Shown here piece after piece: positions 1 to 4,522 of a DNA stretch of 5,480 nt. Source of the DNA: DASQFI01 sp050264575. GTDB taxonomy: Bacteria > Acidobacteriota > Vicinamibacteria > Vicinamibacterales > SCN-69-37. Numbering within the stretch: position 1 is the stretch's first letter; each line of letters begins with the position of its first letter. The stretch is taken from the NCBI GenBank assembly GCA_050264575.1, contig JBLNGH010000308.1, positions 1 to 5,480 on the forward strand, in the 5' to 3' direction. Below the pieces are notes generated by a model. The model searched no databases, was not told where the DNA came from, and was given only the letters and a program-made list of their open reading frames with translations. The position numbers and the translations under genes were made by a program.

Positions 1-129
1 CCGCGGCACGCTGCGCCAGCATCCTCCGCAGACCGGACCCGCAAGCGGCTGGACCAGCACGTCGTCGCACGCCGCGCACGCCGGCGCGAGCAGGACACGC
101 ACAGCGGCGTTGGCCGCGGCCCGCAGCAT
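1..129 (-). CDS. comF: ComF-family phosphoribosyltransferase, N-terminal part (C-terminus outside window)
   Basis: Reading the minus strand from the ATG at 129 gives 43 uninterrupted codons that run off the left edge. The fragment has two CxxC pairs: C18-A-A-C21 after a Leu-Leu-Ala-Pro-Ala stretch, and C34-G-G-C37 within Gly-Pro-Val-Cys-Gly-Gly-Cys-Trp. This is the double zinc-ribbon head of ComF/GntX proteins, whose missing C-terminal part is a type I phosphoribosyltransferase domain. In competent bacteria ComF acts in the cytoplasm on incoming single-stranded DNA, with DprA and the ComFA helicase; its chemistry is unsettled. The start is uncertain: the frame stays open upstream into the 3' end of rsfS with no stop, but the zinc-ribbon spacing suits the ATG at 129 and a weak GGA lies just upstream. 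The 98-base gap to rsfS (130-227) shows no clear terminator or promoter, so co-transcription with rsfS is possible. Family membership is likely; the catalytic domain cannot be seen. Confidence 0.75.
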   Translation of the reverse strand, partial: MLRAAANAAVRVLLAPACAACDDVLVQPLAGPVCGGCWRSVPR

Positions 130-227
130 GCGGTCCGATACTGCAAGCGGAGGACCAGCGCACCAACGCGTGAAAATACCGTCGGCCCGTCGAAGTACGC
201 AGAAATCGAAAAGGACTCTAGGAGCCG

Positions 228-617
228 TTACGCAGAAACTTCGATCCGCTCGGCGTCGCCCCACAAGCGTTCGAGCGCGTAGAACTCGCGTGTCGATGGC
301 GTGAAGACGTGGAAGATGAAGTCGAAGTAGTCGATGAGCACCCACTCGGCCCGCTCGTAGCCTTCGACGAGCGCGGGCTTCGTCCCCTGACGGCCGAGGG
401 CCTGCTGGACCGCGTCGGCGATCGCCTGGACCTGCCGGATGTTCGCGCCGGTGCAGATGACGAAGAAATCGGTGAAGGCCGACGCCTTTCTCAGATCCAG
501 CACGAGAACGTCGAGGGCTTTCTTGTCGAGCGCAGCGGCGATTCCGGCGGTGAGATCCGACGACAGGCGAGGGGCGGCGGGCTGGCGTTTCTGCTGGCGC
601 TTGGGCGTCTTCTTCAT
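228..617 (-). CDS. rsfS: Ribosomal silencing factor RsfS (Iojap/YbeB family)
   Basis: This 129-residue protein belongs to the RsfS/Iojap family, which binds L14 on the large subunit and blocks 30S joining when nutrients are short. The first 22 or so residues are a basic, probably disordered tail (many Lys, Arg and Gln). The conserved domain follows: LDVLVLDLRK at 35-44, TDFFVICTG at 49-57, RQVQAIAD at 61-68, EG then AEWVLIDY at 85-97, and HVFTPSTREFYALERLWGDA at 103-122. The usual Asp-Tyr-Gly-Asp is Asp-Tyr-Phe-Asp here. The length is slightly above the family norm because of the tail. The ATG at 617 overlaps the nadD stop by four bases (ATGA), which supports the chosen start and translational coupling. 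The stop is TAA at 228. It is the last clear member of the rplU-rpmA-obgE-nadD-rsfS run; the comF fragment follows on the same strand. Confidence 0.95.
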   Translation of the reverse strand: MKKTPKRQQKRQPAAPRLSSDLTAGIAAALDKKALDVLVLDLRKASAFTDFFVICTGANIRQVQAIADAVQQALGRQGTKPALVEGYERAEWVLIDYFDFIFHVFTPSTREFYALERLWGDAERIEVSA

Positions 618-1246
618 GCGAGGTACAAGTCCTGCCTTTCGATATACGTTTTCACCGTCGCCGGCACGAGCCCGTCGATGTCGCCGCCCCGGGCGCGGCG
701 TTCGCGGATCTCGGTCGACGAGACCGGCGCGGTCGGCGCGTCTACCAGAAAGATACCGGGTCGCGGCGGGATCTCGTACGGGCTTTCAATCATCCGGTTG
801 CCGAGATCGGGCAGGAGACGCCGCAAGGCCGTCGCGGCGCAACCGGGCCGTGAAACGGCGACGAAGTGCGTGCGGTCGAGAATGCGGGGGTAGTCCTTCC
901 AGGTCGCGATTTCGCGAAACGCGTCGGCGCCGGTGATGAAAAACAGCTGTGACGTGTCGACGCCGCGCGCTTCGAGCCGGTCGAGCGTCGCCGAGGTGTA
1001 AGACGGTCCGTCGGCCTCCATCTCGAGATCGGAGAGCACCAGCCCGATGCGGTCCTGAATGGCCAGCGCGGCCATTGCGAAGCGGTGCGCCGCCGACGCC
1101 ACGGGAGGGCTGCGGTGCGGTGGCACGCGCGCCGGGACGACCTGAACGCGATCGAGGGCAAGCGCGCGGCGCGCCGCGTCCGCCACGTCCAGATGGCCGA
1201 CGTGAATCGGATCGAACGTCCCGCCAAACACTCCCTGCCGCATCAC
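614..1246 (-). CDS. nadD: Nicotinate-nucleotide adenylyltransferase NadD
   Basis: NadD transfers AMP from ATP to nicotinate mononucleotide to give deamido-NAD, a cytoplasmic step of NAD synthesis. The 210-residue product opens with the nucleotidyltransferase signature GGTFDPIHVGH at 8-18, which includes the HxGH ATP-binding histidines. PPHR at 42-45, ITGADAF at 104-110, the family TW..YPRIL stretch at 115-123 and SSTEIR at 176-181 (the ISSTxIR-type motif) follow. The length is typical. Two starts are possible: GTG at 1246, overlapping the obgE stop as GTGA, or the next codon, ATG at 1243, sharing one base with that stop (TGATG). Both give nearly the same protein, and ATG may be the natural choice (1243 would then be the first base). 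The stop TGA at 614-616 lies inside the rsfS start. Pairing of nadD with rsfS and obgE is common in bacteria, so the identification is firm. Confidence 0.96.
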   Translation of the reverse strand: MMRQGVFGGTFDPIHVGHLDVADAARRALALDRVQVVPARVPPHRSPPVASAAHRFAMAALAIQDRIGLVLSDLEMEADGPSYTSATLDRLEARGVDTSQLFFITGADAFREIATWKDYPRILDRTHFVAVSRPGCAATALRRLLPDLGNRMIESPYEIPPRPGIFLVDAPTAPVSSTEIRERRARGGDIDGLVPATVKTYIERQDLYLA

Positions 1247-2286
1247 GCGACGGTCGGCTCAACGGCGCGCGCGACTTCGCGCCACGCCGCCTCGAGCAGC
1301 TCGGGCACGCCCTCGCCGGTCGCCGCGGAGATGGGATAGAGCGCGACGCCGGCCCGATCGAGGTGATCGCGCAGCTTGTCGAGCCGGGCCGGATCCCCCA
1401 TCACGTCGACCTTGTTTGCCGCCGCGATTCGGGGCTTGTCCGCCAGCGCGACCGCCGTGTCGTCGCCCGCCCCGGCAAACAGCTCCAGCTCGCGGCTGAT
1501 GACGTCGAAGTCATTCGCGGGATCTCGGCCCGTGTCAGGCGACATGTCGATGACGTGCACGAGGACCTTGGTACGCTCGAGGTGAGCCAGGAATTTCGTT
1601 CCGAGCCCGTGGCCGAGATGCGCGCCGGGAATCAGGCCGGGCACGTCGGCGACGACGAACGACCGATCGTCGCTGAGGTGCACGACCCCCAGGTTGGGCG
1701 TCAGCGTCGTGAACGGGTACTCGGCAATCTTGGGTCGCGCCGCCGAGATTCGCGAGATGAGCGTGCTCTTCCCCGCATTTGGAAAGCCGACCAACCCGGC
1801 GTCAGCGAGCAGCTTGAGGCGCAGCCGCAGCGTCCGGTACTCGCCGGTGCGCCCCGGCTCGACGCGGCGCGGCGCGCGGTTGGTGGACGTTGCAAACGCG
1901 GCATTGCCCCGTCCGCCTCGTCCGCCCCGGGCGACGAGCACGCGGTCGCCCGCGTGCGCCAGATCCGCGATCGGAATCAGATCGTCGGCAGTCTTTTCGT
2001 AGACGATCGTGCCCGGCGGGACCTCGAGCACCAGATCGCCGCCGTCATGGCCGGTGCGATTGGATCCCTGGCCGTGCTGACCGCGCTCGGCGTGGAACTC
2101 GGGATGGAAGCGATAAGTGACGAGTGTGTTCTGATGAAGACTCGCGACGAGGTAGATCGATCCGCCGTGTCCACCGTCGCCGCCGTTCGGTCCGCCGCGA
2201 GGCACGCGCTTCTCGCGACGAAAGCTCAGGCAGCCGTTGCCGCCGCCCCCCGCCTCGACTTCGATGTCGACCTCGTCAACGAACAT
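1243..2286 (-). CDS. obgE: Obg-family GTPase (CgtA), 50S assembly factor
   Basis: ObgE is a GTPase that binds the large ribosomal subunit, helps its assembly and responds to (p)ppGpp. The 347-residue protein has the glycine-rich Obg fold over about 1-157 (AGGGGNGCLSFRREK at 12-26, then GGPNGGDGGHGG at 31-42). The G domain follows: G1 GFPNAGKST at 167-175, switch I YPFTTLTPNLG at 190-200, G3 DVPGL at 214-218, G4 NKVD at 291-294 and G5 SAATGEG at 320-326. All GTP-binding motifs are intact. It ends soon after the G domain, so the OCT domain seen in some Obg proteins is absent; this short form is common. A proline follows DVPGLI where glutamate is usual. The ATG at 2286 is supported by the conserved FVDEVDIEV beginning, but I see no Shine-Dalgarno sequence before it. 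A large inverted repeat ends five bases upstream. The stop overlaps the nadD start. Confidence 0.97.
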   Translation of the reverse strand: MFVDEVDIEVEAGGGGNGCLSFRREKRVPRGGPNGGDGGHGGSIYLVASLHQNTLVTYRFHPEFHAERGQHGQGSNRTGHDGGDLVLEVPPGTIVYEKTADDLIPIADLAHAGDRVLVARGGRGGRGNAAFATSTNRAPRRVEPGRTGEYRTLRLRLKLLADAGLVGFPNAGKSTLISRISAARPKIAEYPFTTLTPNLGVVHLSDDRSFVVADVPGLIPGAHLGHGLGTKFLAHLERTKVLVHVIDMSPDTGRDPANDFDVISRELELFAGAGDDTAVALADKPRIAAANKVDVMGDPARLDKLRDHLDRAGVALYPISAATGEGVPELLEAAWREVARAVEPTVA

Positions 2287-2291
2287 GACGA

Positions 2292-2405
2292 GAAATTGTG
2301 ATTGGTGATGTTGTGGTGTGGTGAATCAAGCCCATCGTGTCTCGTCGTAACACGGACATGATGATCTCAAATCACCATATCACCCGATCACCACATCCCA
2401 ATTTC
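2292..2405. repeat. Long imperfect inverted repeat filling the rpmA-obgE spacer
   Basis: The left arm is 2292-2324 and the right arm 2372-2405. The reverse complement of the left arm aligns with the right arm at 27 of 33 positions with one single-base gap, and two of the six mismatches would be G-U pairs in the minus-strand RNA. The arms contain repeated GGTGA/TCACC units. The 47-base loop holds a small hairpin of its own (CGTGT at 2336-2340 with ACACG at 2350-2354). The structure starts four bases after the rpmA stop and ends five bases before the obgE ATG, so it occupies nearly the whole 123-base spacer. No T-run follows it, so it is not a standard intrinsic terminator. It may be a regulatory RNA structure or a small dispersed repeat element; I see no flanking target duplication. 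Confidence 0.7.
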
Positions 2406-2409
2406 AGCC

Positions 2410-2667
2410 TCACTCACTTGGCACAATACTGATGACCCGGCCGTGAGCGCCGTGGTCCGAAAACTTCACGCGGCCGGTCACCTTCGCGAAGAGCGTGTCG
2501 TCCTTGCCGCGCCCGACGTTCAACCCCGGCTTGAACCGGCGACCGCGCTGGCGGACCAGGATCGATCCGCCGGGCACCAGGTTGCCGTCGAAGCGCTTCA
2601 CGCCCAGCCGCTGCGAGTTGCTGTCGCGCCCGTTGCGTGAGCTGCCCTGACCCTTTTTGTGTGCCAT
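2410..2667 (-). CDS. rpmA: 50S ribosomal protein L27
   Basis: L27 sits near the peptidyl-transferase centre of the large subunit, and its N-terminal tail reaches toward the P-site tRNA. The 85-residue product begins MAHKKGQGSSRNGRDS, the hallmark of the family, continues with QRLGVK at 19-24 and GGSILVRQRG at 33-42, and has the NVGRGKDDTLFA block at 50-61. The length is standard. There is no extra N-terminal peptide of the kind cleaved off in Firmicutes, so only the initiator Met would be removed. AAGGG, overlapping the rplU stop codon, lies about seven bases before the ATG at 2667 and makes a good ribosome-binding site. The gene starts ten bases after rplU and is followed by the structured spacer and obgE, the classic order. 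Confidence 0.98.
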   Translation of the reverse strand: MAHKKGQGSSRNGRDSNSQRLGVKRFDGNLVPGGSILVRQRGRRFKPGLNVGRGKDDTLFAKVTGRVKFSDHGAHGRVISIVPSE

Positions 2668-2677
2668 GACGAAACCC

Positions 2678-2989
2678 TTAGACCTTGATGCTCTTGACCT
2701 GCACGCGCGTCTGCCGCGTGCGGTGGCCGCGCGTTCTCCGGTACTGCTTGCGGCGCTTCATTTTGAACACGCGGATCTTCTTGCCTCTGCTCTCATCCAG
2801 CACGACTCCGGTCACCGTGGCTCCGGCGACATACGGTGTGCCAATCATCACATCGTCGCCCGACTGGACGATGAGCACTTTGTCGAATGTCACTTCTGCG
2901 CCGGCATCGGCTGCAAGCCGGTCGACAACGACAACGGCGCCTTCCGTGACTTTTTCCTGCCGGCCGCCGGTTTCCACGATCGCAAACAT
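2678..2989 (-). CDS. rplU: 50S ribosomal protein L21
   Basis: L21 binds 23S rRNA and is needed for large-subunit assembly. I place the start at the ATG at 2989, giving 103 residues, the family's usual length, that begin MFAIVETGGRQEKV, matching the conserved M(Y/F)AI..TGG(K/R)Q opening. An upstream in-frame ATG at 3040 would add 17 residues (beginning MSERGWG) that come from the repeat-rich leader and have no counterpart in L21. The C-terminal signature, basic KMKRRKQYRR followed by TRGHRTRQT, is present at about 73-91, ahead of the final VQVKSIKV. A purine-rich GAAGAG precedes the chosen start. The TAA stop at 2678 is embedded in the ribosome-binding site of rpmA. It is the first gene of the ribosome-linked operon, with a leader of up to about 130 bases if the proposed promoter is right. 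Confidence 0.96.
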   Translation of the reverse strand: MFAIVETGGRQEKVTEGAVVVVDRLAADAGAEVTFDKVLIVQSGDDVMIGTPYVAGATVTGVVLDESRGKKIRVFKMKRRKQYRRTRGHRTRQTRVQVKSIKV

Positions 2990-3008
2990 GTCGCACGCTC
3001 TTCTTTCA

Positions 3009-3064
3009 GCGCTCGCGGGGCCCCACCCCCGCTCGCTCACGCTCCGGCGCTCGCGGACTCGCTA
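3009..3064. repeat. GAGCG/CGCTC-rich repeat tract in the rplU leader
   Basis: The ten-base word GCGCTCGCGG occurs at 3009-3018 and again at 3047-3056. Between them lie the palindrome GGGGCCCC (3017-3024), a C-run, and further CGCTC words (3030-3045). On the minus strand this reads as a purine-rich series of GAGCG units just 20-75 bases before the rplU ATG. It explains the spurious N-terminal extension of rplU. It may be a copy of a genome-wide interspersed repeat or part of a structured ribosomal leader; the sequence alone does not decide. Confidence 0.55.
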
Positions 3065-3120
3065 TCCTCGCGTGAGCCGCAGGTGCCTCGATAGGCCCGG
3101 ACTTCCAGCCGTGCCCGAAC

Positions 3121-3136
3121 TTATAAGCGTAGCACA
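3121..3136 (-). promoter_or_regulatory. Possible promoter (-10 region) for rplU-rpmA-obgE-nadD-rsfS
   Basis: On the minus strand this stretch reads TGTGCTACGCTTATAA. TGC-TACGCT resembles an extended -10 element, and the adjoining TTATAA is the most AT-rich spot of the 244-base spacer 2990-3233. I cannot find a convincing -35 hexamer at 16-18 bases. If used, it would give a leader of about 125 bases covering the repeat tract. The position is sensible for the operon head, but the match is weak. Confidence 0.3.
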
Positions 3137-3138
3137 GT

Positions 3139-3172
3139 CGGCCGCATGCCGGCCGCACCTAAAGGTCCGTCC
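3139..3172. repeat. Short direct repeats and imperfect hairpin downstream of the lipoprotein gene
   Basis: CGGCCGCA occurs at about 3140-3147 and 3150-3157. The second copy leads into an imperfect stem, GGCCGCACCT (3151-3160) against AGGTCCGTCC (3163-3172), with eight of ten positions complementary around ACCTAAAGGT. It lies 60-95 bases past the stop of the lipoprotein gene and just upstream of the proposed rplU promoter. No T-run follows on the minus strand, so a terminator role is only a possibility. It could also be an operator or a repeat element. Confidence 0.4.
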
Positions 3173-3233
3173 ACCTGTCGCCGTACCTTCGAATCGGTTG
3201 GGTGGCGATTTGAGCGCGCAGGCGAGTCGAGAT

Positions 3234-4016
3234 CTACTTCAGCAGGATGCGGGTGCCTTTGATTTTCTGGGTGCTCAGCGTGTTGAGGAAGCCCGGCAGG
3301 AGCTTGTCCATCAACTCGAAGTACGAGGACAGCGCCGGGGTGTTCTGTGTGTCCTGATACAGCGCTTCTTCGTGGAACGACTCCTTGTAGAGCAGCGCGC
3401 CCGTGCGCCCGTCGATGAAGACGAAGGTCGGCGACAGCGCAAATCCCTTCATGCTGCTGTACGTGCGCCGCTCCATGTATCTCGTGTTGCCGGTCTCATC
3501 GATGTACTGCTGCGGACGGGACACCATGCCGCTTTTTTCGACTTCCGTGAACAGCACGGAGCCGGTGACGATGAGCGGGCCCTGAAACTCCTCGCCGACT
3601 TTCTTCCAGAACTCGGCGTCGGAGAAAATCTTTTCGTAATCGGCGAGGTCCTTCTCGGTCTTGATCTTCGGTTCGTCGGTCGCGTCACCCGCCGGCGCGG
3701 TCGGGCTGGCCGGGCTGGCGGCGTCGCCACGGCGGCGATCGACTTCGTCAATGAGCGTGAGGACGTCGGCGTCGATCACCTTCATCTCGGACTTGGTGCG
3801 CAGCTGACTGCGCAGCAACCGCGCCGTTTCGGTGTTCGGATCGATCGTCTTCGAGCCGCCGCCAAGGAACCCCGCGACGAGCACGCGCTGAAACGGCGAG
3901 ACGTCGAGTTTGGCCTGGATCGGCGTCTCGACGGCGATCTCGTAGAAATTGAGACAGCCTACCGAGCCCAGCGCGACGACGACGCTACTTATCGCGACGG
4001 CGGTTTTGGCGGTCAT
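3234..4016 (-). CDS. Probable lipoprotein of unknown function
   Basis: I do not recognise this 260-residue protein as a named family. Residues 1-20 form a signal peptide with a hydrophobic core (AVAISSVVVALG), ending in Ser-Val-Gly before Cys21, an acceptable lipobox, so envelope anchoring is likely. The mature part has a FQRVLVAGF strand at 42-50 followed by NTETARLLRSQLRTKSEMKVIDAD (61-84). That layout of strand, helix and Val-Ile-Asp resembles the CsgG/LpoB-like domain of periplasmic lipoproteins, but this is a loose fold-level guess. A Pro/Ala/Ser-rich linker lies at 97-118. GPLIVTGSVLFTEVEKSG (146-163) and FVFIDGRTGALLYKESF (198-214) look like further beta strands with a turn. The ATG at 4016 sits inside the TPR gene with AGGG about seven bases upstream, which supports this start. 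The overlap suggests coupled translation with the TPR protein. Confidence 0.8.
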   Translation of the reverse strand: MTAKTAVAISSVVVALGSVGCLNFYEIAVETPIQAKLDVSPFQRVLVAGFLGGGSKTIDPNTETARLLRSQLRTKSEMKVIDADVLTLIDEVDRRRGDAASPASPTAPAGDATDEPKIKTEKDLADYEKIFSDAEFWKKVGEEFQGPLIVTGSVLFTEVEKSGMVSRPQQYIDETGNTRYMERRTYSSMKGFALSPTFVFIDGRTGALLYKESFHEEALYQDTQNTPALSSYFELMDKLLPGFLNTLSTQKIKGTRILLK

Positions 4017-4338
4017 AAATTTCCCTGAACAGATCGTAGTTGTTGCGGATGAACGTGTTGTTCGGCTCGATCTCGAGCGCCTTCTCGTAGGCCTTGCGCG
4101 CCTCGTCGAATCGACCCAGCTGCTCGTAGGCGATCCCGAGATCGTTCCACGCGCCGCCGTAAGTCGGATCGATTTCGATGGCCTTTTCGAAGCGGTAGAC
4201 CGCTTCCTTCCAGAGCGTGATCTGGGCGGCTTTGATGCCGAAGGCTACCTGGGCCTTCGCATCGGACCGCTTGTCCGCATAGGCGGGCGCCGACAGCAGC
4301 GCCACGAGGGCCGCGACCAGCCAGAGCTTGGTTCTCAT
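3985..4338 (-). CDS. Small exported TPR-repeat protein
   Basis: From the ATG at 4338 this gene gives 117 residues. Residues 1-21 are a clear signal peptide (Arg-Thr-Lys, then a Leu/Val/Ala core, then Ala-Tyr-Ala before Asp22), so the protein is probably periplasmic. Two TPR units follow: about 27-58, ending FEKAIEIDP, and 59-92, with AWNDLGIAYEQLGRFDEARKAYEKALEIEP-type consensus residues. A short capping helix (NNTFIRNNYDLFREIY) and a basic tail RRRDK come after. TPR units bind other proteins; the partner is unknown, and the best candidate is the lipoprotein whose gene begins inside this one (32-base overlap). The frame stays open upstream to 4698, but that extension overlaps dprA and would bury the signal peptide, so I reject it. 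No strong Shine-Dalgarno is seen before the ATG (only GGGCAG), and the leader may be very short. Confidence 0.85.
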   Translation of the reverse strand: MRTKLWLVAALVALLSAPAYADKRSDAKAQVAFGIKAAQITLWKEAVYRFEKAIEIDPTYGGAWNDLGIAYEQLGRFDEARKAYEKALEIEPNNTFIRNNYDLFREIYDRQNRRRDK

Positions 4339-4350
4339 GTGTCTGCCCAA

Positions 4351-4379
4351 AATATACTCCCCGCAGGCGGAGAGCGAAA
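4351..4379 (-). promoter_or_regulatory. Possible promoter for the TPR/lipoprotein pair
   Basis: On the minus strand TATATT (4351-4356) matches five of six bases of the sigma-70 -10 consensus. Seventeen bases upstream is TTTCGC (4374-4379), a poor -35. Transcription would start only a few bases before the TPR ATG at 4338, giving an unusually short leader. It is the only AT-rich -10-like site near this gene. Confidence 0.35.
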
Positions 4380-4388
4380 TCAAAAACC

Positions 4389-4445
4389 CACGGTCGCCGG
4401 GAGATTCATGGCGCTTTCTGCAAGACGGCTGCCGCGGCGACCGTG
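4389..4445. repeat. Perfect 11-base inverted repeat in the divergent promoter region
   Basis: CACGGTCGCCG at 4389-4399 is the exact reverse complement of CGGCGACCGTG at 4435-4445, with 35 bases between. It lies in the 184-base spacer 4339-4522 between the divergent TPR gene and dprA, about 50 bases upstream of the TPR start and 77 upstream of dprA. It could be a paired protein-binding site or a hairpin; no T-run adjoins it in either direction. Confidence 0.6.
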
Positions 4446-4522
4446 CACATTCTTCGACTTTGTATGAAGCGAAGCGCCGCAATCCGTTTCGATTCGTGGC
4501 ATGGCCGCTGCAAGGCACGTAA

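Noticed and set aside
949..2301. Long open frame on the plus strand (450 codons) opposite nadD and obgE
   Set aside because: It is antisense to two firmly identified genes, its translation is Arg/Ala-rich with no recognisable motif, and high GC makes such shadow frames common.
2292..2405. Intrinsic terminator between rpmA and obgE
   Set aside because: The stem is long and imperfect with a 47-base loop and no T-run, and the operon order argues for read-through.
2990..3040. N-terminal extension of L21 from an upstream ATG at 3040
   Set aside because: The extra 17 residues derive from the repeat tract, and family members start at the Met of MFAIVETGG.
2685..4028. Long open frame on the plus strand (447 codons) across rplU, its leader and the lipoprotein gene
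   Set aside because: It spans a promoter-like spacer and is antisense to three real genes; no domain is visible and the composition is that of a shadow frame.
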